A DNA stretch of 64,000 bases from a virus. The DNA is taken from positions 1 through 64,000 of IMG/VR virus record IMGVR_UViG_3300044620_000527; one strand, 5' to 3'. Shown piece after piece: positions 1 to 7,290 of the stretch (its first letter is position 1; each line of letters begins with the position of its first letter). The notes beneath the pieces are model-generated. The model saw nothing but the letters and a program-made list of their open reading frames with translations, was not told where the DNA came from and did no database searches. Made by a program: the position numbers and the translations under genes.

Positions 1-293
1 ATATTTGCTCTTATCTGTTATATTTGAATGATGCTGCAATTGGTTATTATCATATTGAAAATGAAAATAATATAAATTGGTTTGGGATTTGTATTAGTAA
101 AAAATATCAAGGATATGGTATTGGTTCATTTATATTAAATCATATGATTTCTACTTGTAAATTAAATAATATAGAAAAAATACATCTAAGCGTTGACATA
201 AATAATAGTGTTGCTATAAATCTTTACAATAAATTTAATTTCAAAATAAAAAAAGTAAATGAATTTTATTTAGAAATGATAAAGGAATTTTAA
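1..293 (+). CDS. GNAT-family N-acetyltransferase, 5' end cut off by window edge
   Basis: The reading frame is open to the left edge (first complete codon at position 3), so only the C-terminal part is present. The best in-window start would be a TTG at 24, but the residues before it (ending SYLLYL) continue a plausible beta strand, so the true start lies outside. The segment KYQGYGIGSFILNHMI is the acetyl-CoA pyrophosphate-binding motif A of GNAT enzymes (Q/R-x-x-G-x-G/A), followed by the usual NSVAINLYNKFNF helix of motif B. Members move an acetyl group from acetyl-CoA to an amine. With an aminotransferase and a sugar epimerase just downstream, N-acetylation of an amino sugar is a reasonable inference, but the substrate cannot be read from the sequence. 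Confidence 0.85.
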   Translation, partial: ICSYLLYLNDAAIGYYHIENENNINWFGICISKKYQGYGIGSFILNHMISTCKLNNIEKIHLSVDINNSVAINLYNKFNFKIKKVNEFYLEMIKEF

Positions 294-294
294 A

Positions 295-603
295 ATGGCT
301 GATACATTTGGTGGACTAATTGATAAACTAATAACAATTGATATGAAAATGTGGAATAATCAGGAATTGTTGTACGAAATTCGTAGAATGACCTTCGAGG
401 AATATAAGGAAAAATATTTCTTACAGGAAGATGGATCTTTGAGATTGTGGGAATGCTTAAAAAAGGCATGTGATTTAAATGTTCAACGAAATACTCTAAT
501 TGACGAAATAGACGAAAAAGTTTTGGAAATAGTTAAAGATGGATTATTAGGATCTGATTTAGATTCTGGAAAACATATACAAAGAAAACATAAAACTTAT
601 TAA
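295..603 (+). CDS. Conserved hypothetical protein of the sugar cluster (DUF4254-like pattern)
   Basis: This 102-residue soluble protein starts one base after the acetyltransferase stop. It is helical and charged. The pattern GGLIDKLITIDMKMWNNQ at the N-terminus, and QRNTLIDEID near residue 65, resembles small proteins that sit beside glycosyltransferase and nucleotide-sugar genes. I associate the pattern with DUF4254, from memory and not checked. No catalytic motif is evident. The tight spacing with the genes on both sides indicates co-transcription. Function is unknown; a helper role in glycan modification is inferred only from the neighbours. Confidence 0.7.
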   Translation: MADTFGGLIDKLITIDMKMWNNQELLYEIRRMTFEEYKEKYFLQEDGSLRLWECLKKACDLNVQRNTLIDEIDEKVLEIVKDGLLGSDLDSGKHIQRKHKTY

Positions 604-615
604 GAAAATAAAATT

Positions 616-1227
616 ATGGCAGAACTACAAAGTAACGAATTACAAGGCAGAATTTCAATAAAAGAAGCAAATTTTTTATATGATTTAATTAAACAATTCA
701 GACCAAATATATGCTTAGAATCTGGAACTGGTACAGGAGCAGGAAGCACAAGAAGTATAGTTTCTTCTCTAGTTGATAACAATTATGGCGTCTTATACAC
801 ATATGAAGAATATAAACAATTTTATGATACTGCTTGTATGACATTTAATAATGAAAAAGACAAAAAATTTGTTAATTTAGTTAATAAAAGATTTAATGAT
901 GGTATTTTAGATTTAAATGATGAAATGTTTGATAAAATTAATTTTGTGTTTTTAGATGGCGGCGACGAAGCGGAAGATAGTAATACCAAATTACCAGTAG
1001 ATGAATATCTGAAAAATGTAAATTTATCAGAAAATGTACAATCCTTCAAATATCTAGAAAATAAATTAAAAAAAGGCACACATGTATGTTTACATGATTG
1101 GTCTATATCTGGAGGTAGAGGTAATTTTGTTAAGCAATATTTACAAAGCACAAATTTTCATGGATTCAAACTTGTATCTGTATTGGAAGGACATACAGGT
1201 TTGGCGCATCTCATAAAAACTATTTAA
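616..1227 (+). CDS. Class I SAM-dependent methyltransferase (Methyltransf_24-like)
   Basis: The 203-residue protein has a class I methyltransferase layout. CLESGTGTGAGSTRSI (about residues 33-48) is the glycine-rich SAM-binding loop after strand 1. KINFVFLDGGDEAED (about 111-125) is the acidic strand 4 region. KKGTHVCLHDW (about 154-164) is the strand 5 segment typical of the Methyltransf_24 group. Members methylate small molecules and sugars. It starts 12 bases after the previous gene and ends one base before the aminotransferase, so it belongs to the same operon. The acceptor is unknown; an O- or N-methylated sugar made by the neighbours is the simplest guess. Confidence 0.8.
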   Translation: MAELQSNELQGRISIKEANFLYDLIKQFRPNICLESGTGTGAGSTRSIVSSLVDNNYGVLYTYEEYKQFYDTACMTFNNEKDKKFVNLVNKRFNDGILDLNDEMFDKINFVFLDGGDEAEDSNTKLPVDEYLKNVNLSENVQSFKYLENKLKKGTHVCLHDWSISGGRGNFVKQYLQSTNFHGFKLVSVLEGHTGLAHLIKTI

Positions 1228-1228
1228 T

Positions 1229-2335
1229 ATGATTCCAATTTACAAACCATACTTACCGGAAGAATCACTAAAATATGCATACGATGCAATAAAAAGTGGA
1301 TGGATTTCATCTTTAGGCAAGTATAAAAACATAGCATCAAATAAATTATCAAAGACATTGGGAGTTAAGCACTCTTTACTTGTTTCCAATGGAACAGTCG
1401 CAACCCATCTTTTATTTAAAGGTATAAAGTTCTTATATCCAAATGCAAAGAAAGTTATAGTTCCAAATAATGCTTATATTGCTGCATATAATGCCATATT
1501 ATATGACGATTTGCATGAATTTGATATCTATCCAATAGATGCAAATATAAACACATGGAATGCCGATTACTCAAATCTTCCGTTTGAACCCGACGAAAAT
1601 ACAATTTTTTTGGTTGTTCATAATCTTGGTAATATAGTAAATGTTCCAAAATTAAAAGAAAAGTATCCAAAATCAATATTCATAGAAGATAATTGTGAAG
1701 GTATATTTGGTGAATACGAAAACAAAATGTCTGGATCTGAATCTTTTTGTTCTGCAATATCTTTCTTTGGTAACAAAAACATCACCACAGGAGAAGGTGG
1801 AGCAGTTTATACTAATAATACTGAATTATATCAATATTTAAATAAAGTTCATGGACAAGGACAAACAGAAGAACGATTTATTCATGATGTATTAGGATAT
1901 AACTACAGAATGACTAATATTCATGCTGCTATATTATTAGGTCAATTGGATTATTATGAAGAAATTAAAAACAGAAAAACTAAAATCTTCAATACATATC
2001 AAACATTGTTGAGAAATATAGACGGAATTTCTTTACAAAGTGCGGAAAACAACACTAAGCATTCCATGTGGTTGTTTGGTCTTAGAATTGAAAATAATCT
2101 ATCGTATGCAGTATCTAAAAAGTATTTTGACTCGGTTGGAATAGAAACAAGACCAATGTTTTATCCTATAGATGTACACAAGCATTTACGACATATTAAA
2201 TCAAACAATAAAATAGCAACTACTCTAAATAACGAATGTATAATTTTACCATCATATCCTGAATTAACTGATATGGAATTAGAATATATTTGTGACATGG
2301 TTATAAATTACAATTCTAATGTGGTAACAAAATGA
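1229..2335 (+). CDS. DegT/DnrJ/EryC1/StrS-family PLP-dependent sugar aminotransferase
   Basis: The 368 residues are the normal length for this family. The N-terminal MIPIYKPYLPEESLKYA, the KSGWISSLGKY segment and the internal block FFGNKNITTGEGGAVYTNN match the family. Lys183 in that block is the expected pyridoxal-phosphate Schiff-base lysine. VEDNCEG-like FIEDNCEGIFG (about residues 150-160) carries the cofactor-ring acidic residue. Such enzymes transfer an amino group from glutamate to a keto sugar nucleotide, giving amino sugars used in surface glycans. The gene overlaps the start of the epimerase by 4 bp (ATGA-type), pointing to coupled translation. The exact sugar cannot be told. Confidence 0.92.
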   Translation: MIPIYKPYLPEESLKYAYDAIKSGWISSLGKYKNIASNKLSKTLGVKHSLLVSNGTVATHLLFKGIKFLYPNAKKVIVPNNAYIAAYNAILYDDLHEFDIYPIDANINTWNADYSNLPFEPDENTIFLVVHNLGNIVNVPKLKEKYPKSIFIEDNCEGIFGEYENKMSGSESFCSAISFFGNKNITTGEGGAVYTNNTELYQYLNKVHGQGQTEERFIHDVLGYNYRMTNIHAAILLGQLDYYEEIKNRKTKIFNTYQTLLRNIDGISLQSAENNTKHSMWLFGLRIENNLSYAVSKKYFDSVGIETRPMFYPIDVHKHLRHIKSNNKIATTLNNECIILPSYPELTDMELEYICDMVINYNSNVVTK

Positions 2336-3240
2336 AAACAATAATAACAGGTGGTTGTGGATTTATTGGATCAAATCTTGTAGATGAATTAATTATACAG
2401 GGACATGATGTTACTGTTATGGATGATCTCTCATCCGATGCACACGATCAATTCTATTTCAATCCACAAGCAAAATACTATCATTACGATATTACAAATG
2501 AACATCTTGTAAATGGTGTATTTGATCGTCATGAACCTGAGTACGTTTTTCATTTAGCAGCAGAGGCAAGAATACAAAATTGTATACTGAATCCCGGTAG
2601 AGCATTAGATATTAATACTTTTGGTACTCAAAATGTATTGAATGCTGCCAAAATGGTTAAAGCAAAACGTGTAATTTTTTCAAGTACTTCTGCGATCTAT
2701 GGATTGACAAATAAGGCAATTCAAAAAGAATCCGACAAACCAGATTGTTTAAATGCTTATTCATATTCTAAATTTTTTTCAGAAGGATTGTGCAAAATGT
2801 ACTCCGATTTGTACAATCTGGATACTGCTTGTTTTAGATATTTTAATGTGTATGGTCCAAGACAACCAAAACGCGGATCATATGCGCCTGTAATTGGTGT
2901 ATTCTCTCGTCAAAAGAAAGCAAATCAATTAATGACGGTTGTTGGAGATGGTTTGCAAACCAGAGATTATATTCACGTATCCGATGTAGTTTCTGCTAAT
3001 ATTGCAGCAATGAATCACAATACAAATCTTTGTGGTAAGATAATGAATGTTGGAACTGGTACATCATATTCTGTTTTAGATCTTGCAAAAATGATGGGTG
3101 GAGAGTATACTCATGTTGCACCAAGAACTGGAGAAGCAAGACAAACTTGTGCCGATATTTTTGTAATTAAACAAACTCTTGGATGGCAACCAACCAAATG
3201 TCTTAAGGAATATATGGAGAATAAAGAATATGATACTTGA
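2332..3240 (+). CDS. NAD-dependent sugar epimerase/dehydratase (extended SDR)
   Basis: The 302-residue protein begins with a Rossmann loop, TGGCGFIGSN, with the G7-x-x-G10-x-x-G13 spacing of extended short-chain dehydrogenases. FSSTSAIYG (about residue 120) supplies the catalytic Ser/Thr, and YSYSK supplies Tyr143 and Lys147 of the YxxxK pair. RYFNVYGPRQ follows, as in UDP-glucose 4-epimerase-like and dTDP-glucose dehydratase-like enzymes. It acts on nucleotide sugars with bound NAD. Together with the aminotransferase, methyltransferase and acetyltransferase it forms a short amino-sugar pathway. Its last codons overlap the gp33 start by 11 bp. It could be an epimerase or a dehydratase; sequence alone does not decide. 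Confidence 0.9.
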   Translation: MKTIITGGCGFIGSNLVDELIIQGHDVTVMDDLSSDAHDQFYFNPQAKYYHYDITNEHLVNGVFDRHEPEYVFHLAAEARIQNCILNPGRALDINTFGTQNVLNAAKMVKAKRVIFSSTSAIYGLTNKAIQKESDKPDCLNAYSYSKFFSEGLCKMYSDLYNLDTACFRYFNVYGPRQPKRGSYAPVIGVFSRQKKANQLMTVVGDGLQTRDYIHVSDVVSANIAAMNHNTNLCGKIMNVGTGTSYSVLDLAKMMGGEYTHVAPRTGEARQTCADIFVIKQTLGWQPTKCLKEYMENKEYDT

Positions 3241-3451
3241 ATCTGGTGAATTAAATATTCAAAATGAAATTGAAAAGATAATTAAAAAGAAGAATTGTTC
3301 TTATATGGATGCGGTTCTACAAATTTGTGAATTACACAATATAGATCCTTCATATATTGCCAAGCATTTGTCAAAGCCTGTTGTTGAAAAGATTAAAGCC
3401 GAAGCACAGTCATTGAACTTCCTGCCTAAATCTTCTCGACTTCCTATTTGA
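3230..3451 (+). CDS. 33: Late promoter transcription accessory protein, gp33-like
   Basis: The frame is open from 3179, but the ATG at 3230 has GGAGA about nine bases upstream and gives the expected short protein (73 residues; T4 gp33 is 112). The helical pattern SYMDAVLQICELHNIDPS, then KHLSKPVVEKIKAEA and NFLPKSSRLPI at the C-terminus matches the compact gp33 of marine T4-like phages. gp33 bridges RNA polymerase, the late sigma factor gp55 and the sliding clamp, enabling transcription from TATAAATA promoters. Such boxes occur downstream in this window. The gene sits directly before gp32, and the gp32 promoter -35 box overlaps its stop codon. Assignment rests on pattern and position, not a search. 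Confidence 0.75.
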   Translation: MILESGELNIQNEIEKIIKKKNCSYMDAVLQICELHNIDPSYIAKHLSKPVVEKIKAEAQSLNFLPKSSRLPI

Positions 3452-3476
3452 CTTACCTACATAATACGGTTATAAT
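3448..3476 (+). promoter_or_regulatory. Near-consensus sigma70 promoter for gp32
   Basis: TTGACT at 3448-3453 and TATAAT at 3471-3476 are separated by 17 bp, the ideal spacing for host sigma70. The -35 box overlaps the TGA stop of gp33. The expected transcript start is near 3483, giving a leader of about 43 bases before the gp32 ATG at 3526. This fits early or middle expression of gp32 independent of late promoters. Confidence 0.85.
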
Positions 3477-3510
3477 ACTTCGTATATCTGTCACACTTTA
3501 ATACTTCGTA
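3473..3510 (+). repeat. Pair of 12-bp direct repeats across the gp32 promoter and leader
   Basis: TAATACTTCGTA occurs at 3473-3484 and again at 3499-3510, exactly 26 bp apart. The first copy overlaps the -10 box and start site; the second lies in the leader, 15 bases before the ATG. Each contains a small TAC-TTC-GTA hairpin. T4 gp32 represses its own translation by binding its leader, so these copies may be a control site; that role is inferred. Confidence 0.6.
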
Positions 3511-3525
3511 CACGAAAGGATACAA

Positions 3526-4446
3526 ATGTCATTTAAAGATTTAAAGAAGAAGTCCACCGATCTCTCAAAGATCACCCAAGAGTTGGATAAGTTGAACAAG
3601 GGTGGTGCAGAGTCGTACAAGGACGACCGGTTCTGGAAGCCTGAACTGGATCAAGCATCAAATGGTTTTGCAGTAATTCGATTCCTACCGGTCGTTGACG
3701 GTGAGGATGTTCCTTGGGCGCGTGTGTTTAGTCACGGGTTCCAAGGCAAGGGTGGATGGTTCATTGAGAACTGCCCAACTACACTAGGTAAGAAGTGCCC
3801 AGTGTGTGAAGCAAACAACGAACTTTGGAACAGCGGGATTGAAGACGACAAGACTGTTGCGCGTGATCGTAAGCGCAAGTTGAGTTATGTTGCCAATGTT
3901 TATGTTGTTTCCGATCCAAAGCACCCAGAGAACGAGGGTAAGGTGTTCCTCTTTAAGTTCGGTAAGAAGATCTTTGATAAGATCATGGAGAAGATCCAAC
4001 CCGAATTCCCAGATGATTCTCCTGTCAATGTGTTTGATTTCTGGCAAGGTGCAAACTTCAAGTTGAAGATTCGCAAGGTTGCTGGTTATATCAACTATGA
4101 CAAGAGTGAATTTGAAGAGCCAACTCCGCTTCTTGGTGGTGATGATGCAAAGTTGGAAGCACTTTGGAAGAAGCAGTATGCTCTTAAGGAGTTCACTAAT
4201 CCCGAGAACTTCAAGTCTTATGACGAACTAAAGTCTAAGATGGAATCAGTTCTTCGTGGTGGCAGTGAAGGTAAGGCAAAGACTGCGGAAGAGATGGAGC
4301 AGATTGAGGACGCGGAGCAGCGTTTTGGTTCTGCACCAAAGTTCAAGAATCCTCCAAAGATGCCAGAAAAGAAGTCTCCGGTCGAAGATGATGCGGAGGA
4401 AGAGGATGCGCTCTCTTACTTTGAGAAGTTGGCAAAGGAAGAGTGA
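3526..4446 (+). CDS. 32: Single-stranded DNA-binding protein gp32
   Basis: The 306 residues are close to T4 gp32 (301). The basic N-terminus (KDLKKKSTDLSK) corresponds to the cooperative self-association region. The zinc site is visible as His70, Cys83, Cys91 and Cys94 (SHGF then ENCPTTLGKKCPVC), as in T4 His64-Cys77-Cys87-Cys90. The aromatic-rich OB-fold follows, and the C-terminus is strongly acidic (VEDDAEEEDALSYFEKL) for contacts with replication partners. The protein coats single-stranded DNA in replication, recombination and repair. It has its own sigma70 promoter and terminator. Lysine is written almost only as AAG here, unlike the neighbouring sugar genes, consistent with high expression. 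Confidence 0.97.
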   Translation: MSFKDLKKKSTDLSKITQELDKLNKGGAESYKDDRFWKPELDQASNGFAVIRFLPVVDGEDVPWARVFSHGFQGKGGWFIENCPTTLGKKCPVCEANNELWNSGIEDDKTVARDRKRKLSYVANVYVVSDPKHPENEGKVFLFKFGKKIFDKIMEKIQPEFPDDSPVNVFDFWQGANFKLKIRKVAGYINYDKSEFEEPTPLLGGDDAKLEALWKKQYALKEFTNPENFKSYDELKSKMESVLRGGSEGKAKTAEEMEQIEDAEQRFGSAPKFKNPPKMPEKKSPVEDDAEEEDALSYFEKLAKEE

Positions 4447-4474
4447 ACTAATTTTGTTTGAGTGTAATTTGGAG

Positions 4475-4502
4475 AAGACGGCTTAAACGCCGTCTTTTCT
4501 TT
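4475..4502 (+). terminator. Rho-independent terminator after gp32
   Basis: AAGACGGC (4475-4482) pairs perfectly with GCCGTCTT (4489-4496) around a 6-base loop, followed by TTCTTTT. It lies 28 bases after the gp32 stop and ends at the stop of the convergent minus-strand operon. The T-tract is on the plus-strand side, so it should mainly stop gp32 transcripts. Confidence 0.9.
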
Positions 4503-6391
4503 TATACATGCACACCAAATCCAGAACTTCTAGCGACATCTCTGGTTAGTGCTGCTGCCATTCCGCTCTCATCTGGTGGTATTGCTGCACCATCTACTAC
4601 TGTTCCACCGGATTGACCCATTGGCATCATCTTTGTGCCATTGTTGTAATAATTATTGTTTATAATTACTGGTTGTGTATTTGCTGCCGAAACTGGTGTT
4701 TGCATCAAATCATTATTCATATTTTGTTGAGTTTGATACCGTACTGCTTCTCCTGTTGTTGATTGTTGCGCGGGGGATAGAGAAGCAGTTGGTGTTGATT
4801 CAAACGCTGCTGTAGGTGCTATAGATGGTGTAGGTGCAACAGTTTCCTTCAATGATGGTGTTTCTACCTTTGCTGTTGGCGTTTGTCCTTCTGCTGTTGT
4901 TGGTTTTTCTACACCCTTCTTAAACCAATCACCTATTCCAGGCACAGAAGCCGCAAATTCATAAACTTCTTTTGGTCCTATTGCCTCTGCAATTAAATTA
5001 CCAACGTATTCACCACCATACGTTCCAATAACTCCACCGAGTATTGAACCCAAAGGTCCTCCAACCAAACCTACAGCGGAACCTATGGTAGTTCCGATAA
5101 GGGAACCCATTCTTTTACCTAATTCCGCACCAATTGCTTCCTTCTTTTGTTCTGGAGTTAAATTGGGATCTTGTTGTATTGCTGGTATGTTTAAGTATCC
5201 GATGATACCTTCAATTGCAGTACCAAGCAATGGTACTCTTTTTAGAGCAGGAAGTATTACGTTTTTACCAGGTCCTTTTAAGAATGCCATAGGATTTTTA
5301 ATGGCTTTTGCTAATTCTAGACCACCTTGTCCAAGTTGCTTCACCATCCCCACCGCACCAGTGCCTATATTTTTTGCAGTTTGTAACATTCTACCAAAGA
5401 AGCCGGGCTTTGGTGCTGCTGCGGCGGCTTGTGCTGTTGTGGATGCGGGGGTTGAAAGTAGTTGAGCAGGACTTGTGGTTGGTGTTGACGGGGGTTGCAT
5501 AACAAACCCTTGACCTGGAATGTTTTGTATTCCGGCTGCAACTGGGGCTACTGATTGTGCTATTGCTGGAGCAGCTGATCCAGCGGCACCAAGTGCAGTT
5601 CCAAAACCTAGAAGAGATAATGCTTTGCTTCCTGCTTTTGATGCCGTTCCTGTTATTGCTGCTTTTGTGCCAGTTGCTGCTTTTGTTGTGGTATCAATTG
5701 CTTTAGCGGCTGTTGTAATTGGGGCAGATGCGCCTCTTACCTTTGCAAGTGCTCCTAATTTTCCACCAGCAGCAACTCTGGCAACACGAGAAAGTGCTCC
5801 AGCCTTTCCTCCTCTTCTTAATGTAGAAGCAAGAATAGCAGCATCGGCGGCAGTGCTCAACAATCCACCACCAGAATCCTCACCAGAACCACCCGTTCCA
5901 ATTTTCTTCAAGATCTTTTCCATAATAACTTTAATGTCGATTAAAGTTTTATTTTGATCCATCTGCAAAGAAACTTGTTCTTGTTGAGCCTCAGCGGTTT
6001 CTCTTAGTTGTTCTGTCGATTGTTGGGGTATTGGTGAACGAGTTTGTGCCTTTAACGACGCACTTTCATTTTGTATACCAAGTATGGTTTTTACTTTTTG
6101 GATTAAATCGTTTACAGTCTTTTTTATGTTGTTTGCTAAGTTTATGTAAATATCAAATGCCTTTTTGACAAACTTGTAATCTAATCCCTGAGTTTGTTTT
6201 TGTACCGCAGCATCCATTTTTTCTGACAGAGTAGATGACTCTGGACGGGCAATTCTTCTTCGTGATGGAGTCGTGTTTCTTTGAAAAGAAGAAACCATAG
6301 CAGTTCCAGTATTTGAGAACATTCGTCCAATACCAGAAACTGCTTTAGTGTTTTGTTTACCCTCGGATGTTATTGTTGGTAGTGCTAACAT
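4502..6391 (-). CDS. Tail tape-measure protein candidate (Ala/Gly-rich virion protein)
   Basis: The 629-residue protein does not show a family I can name from sequence. It has a polar helical N-terminal part (about 1-170, with KKTVNDLIQKVKTILGIQ and Gln-rich helices), a central Ala/Gly/Thr-rich part with several hydrophobic helices, and a glycine-zipper segment (about 430-480, GSLIGTTIGSAVGLVGG and LGGVIGTYGG). The C-terminus is Pro/Thr/Ala-rich, then Asn-rich. It is the last gene of the minus-strand unit tube-like protein, gp26, gp51, this gene. Tape-measure genes sit directly after the tail-assembly chaperones in many phages, and its length is close to T4 gp29 (590). The call is inference from position, length and composition; another hub or internal tail protein is possible. 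Confidence 0.5.
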   Translation of the reverse strand: MLALPTITSEGKQNTKAVSGIGRMFSNTGTAMVSSFQRNTTPSRRRIARPESSTLSEKMDAAVQKQTQGLDYKFVKKAFDIYINLANNIKKTVNDLIQKVKTILGIQNESASLKAQTRSPIPQQSTEQLRETAEAQQEQVSLQMDQNKTLIDIKVIMEKILKKIGTGGSGEDSGGGLLSTAADAAILASTLRRGGKAGALSRVARVAAGGKLGALAKVRGASAPITTAAKAIDTTTKAATGTKAAITGTASKAGSKALSLLGFGTALGAAGSAAPAIAQSVAPVAAGIQNIPGQGFVMQPPSTPTTSPAQLLSTPASTTAQAAAAAPKPGFFGRMLQTAKNIGTGAVGMVKQLGQGGLELAKAIKNPMAFLKGPGKNVILPALKRVPLLGTAIEGIIGYLNIPAIQQDPNLTPEQKKEAIGAELGKRMGSLIGTTIGSAVGLVGGPLGSILGGVIGTYGGEYVGNLIAEAIGPKEVYEFAASVPGIGDWFKKGVEKPTTAEGQTPTAKVETPSLKETVAPTPSIAPTAAFESTPTASLSPAQQSTTGEAVRYQTQQNMNNDLMQTPVSAANTQPVIINNNYYNNGTKMMPMGQSGGTVVDGAAIPPDESGMAAALTRDVARSSGFGVHV

Positions 6392-6394
6392 TAG

Positions 6395-6550
6395 TTATTT
6401 TTTCTTTAATTGTTCTTTTCTTTTATTTATTTCCTCTACATGTTTTATTAAAAGATTTAGATATATTTCTCGCTCCCACGGTATCATATTTTCCAATTCA
6501 GTTAGGCTGTACTTATGTTCTTGGATTAGTATAAAGTTTGTTTTATACAT
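6395..6550 (-). CDS. 51: gp51-like baseplate hub assembly protein (C-terminal part with own ATG; probably made by frameshift from gp26)
   Basis: This short frame ends three bases before the tape-measure start. From the ATG at 6550 it encodes 51 residues, including KYSLTELENMIPWEREIY and a basic, helical C-terminus. The same frame is open upstream to a TGA at 6590-6592 and reads FFRLGLANESLEN immediately before that Met, but contains no ATG or GTG there. FFRLGL plus ME/EN and WERE..Y looks like the start of small gp51 proteins of T4-like phages (from memory). The only obvious way to include it is a -1 shift from gp26. T4 gp51 is needed for hub assembly and is absent from the virion; its gene lies next to gene 26. 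The assignment is positional and by motif. Confidence 0.6.
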   Translation of the reverse strand: MYKTNFILIQEHKYSLTELENMIPWEREIYLNLLIKHVEEINKRKEQLKKK

Positions 6551-6576
6551 GTTTTCCAAAGACTCATTCGCCAGCC

Positions 6577-7278
6577 CTAGTCGAAAAAATCAACAAATTT
6601 ATCCAAAACAACCTTTACTTTCTTTTGTGAATACGGCGACATTTCTTCCGACTCATAGTATATTGAGGGCATTGTATCAAAAAATTTACTCATTTTTTCG
6701 TACATATCTTGCGTAAATTGTTCTACAAATTCTTGTAGTTCTTTTTTAGAATAGTCTGAAGCATTATATACAGAATCTTTATCGTAAATTTTATCAATGC
6801 AATTTACTATGATATTGAATCCATTTTCTACCAACGGTTTAGATGGATCTACTGATAGAATTGCTCGCATGTTTGGGTACTTCATTTCCACAAACAAAGA
6901 ATCTGATAATTTTAATCTTTTTTCGTGTTTTGTTGATCTTTTTACTATAACTTTATTTAAATCTACATTTACTTCAAATTTTTTATTTGTATCTGGATCA
7001 ATAACATTCACTTTGATTACTTCACCTATTGATTTTTCTCTTAATTTTAGAAAAATATATTCAATATCAAATGATGGTAATTCTTCAATATCTACTTTAT
7101 CGATCAAACAATTTGTTATAACTTGATCCATTGCTTGCAGAATCTGATCATTGTCTTTAGATTCTGCGGCAATTAGAAGAATTTTTTCTTCCTTTACTAA
7201 GAATGGTCTATATCTTACTTTTTGACCATTTGATGGTAATTTCATTTCAAAGGTTGCAACGTCAATTTTTGGTAACAT
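6577..7278 (-). CDS. 26: Baseplate hub assembly protein gp26
   Basis: The 233-residue protein (T4 gp26 has 208) opens with LPKIDVATFEMKLPSNGQ and KVRYRPFLVKEEKILLIA, the signature N-terminus of the gp26 family. The AAESKDNDQILQAMDQVITNC stretch follows as expected. In T4 it acts in assembly of the baseplate hub. An AAGGAG ribosome binding site precedes the ATG, 12 bases after the tube-like gene. The last codons are GTT GAT TTT TTC GAC TAG: a T TTT TTC slippery heptamer lies one codon before the stop, which could join this protein to gp51 (about 294 residues). Its place between a tube-like gene and a tape-measure candidate is that of a tail-assembly chaperone. Confidence 0.88.
   Translation of the reverse strand: MLPKIDVATFEMKLPSNGQKVRYRPFLVKEEKILLIAAESKDNDQILQAMDQVITNCLIDKVDIEELPSFDIEYIFLKLREKSIGEVIKVNVIDPDTNKKFEVNVDLNKVIVKRSTKHEKRLKLSDSLFVEMKYPNMRAILSVDPSKPLVENGFNIIVNCIDKIYDKDSVYNASDYSKKELQEFVEQFTQDMYEKMSKFFDTMPSIYYESEEMSPYSQKKVKVVLDKFVDFFD
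6583..6589 (-). other. Putative -1 ribosomal frameshift site joining gp26 to gp51
   Basis: Read on the minus strand, the heptamer is T TTT TTC in the gp26 frame (X XXY YYZ pattern). One codon later gp26 ends in TAG. A -1 slip changes VDFFD-stop into VDFFRLGLANESLEN, continuing into gp51. Phage P2 uses a T TTT TTG site in its tail genes E/E'. No strong downstream RNA structure was recognised. Confidence 0.6.
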
Positions 7279-7290
7279 TATTTAATCTCC

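Noticed and set aside
3179-3229. Upstream start for gp33 giving 90 residues
   Set aside because: Would overlap the epimerase by 62 bp with no binding site; the ATG at 3230 has GGAGA and gives the conserved form.
5520-5957. 145-residue plus-strand frame opposite the tape-measure candidate
   Set aside because: Mirror of an Ala/Gly-rich minus-strand gene; composition (Ala, Pro, Val) follows from the opposite strand, and there is no ribosome binding site.
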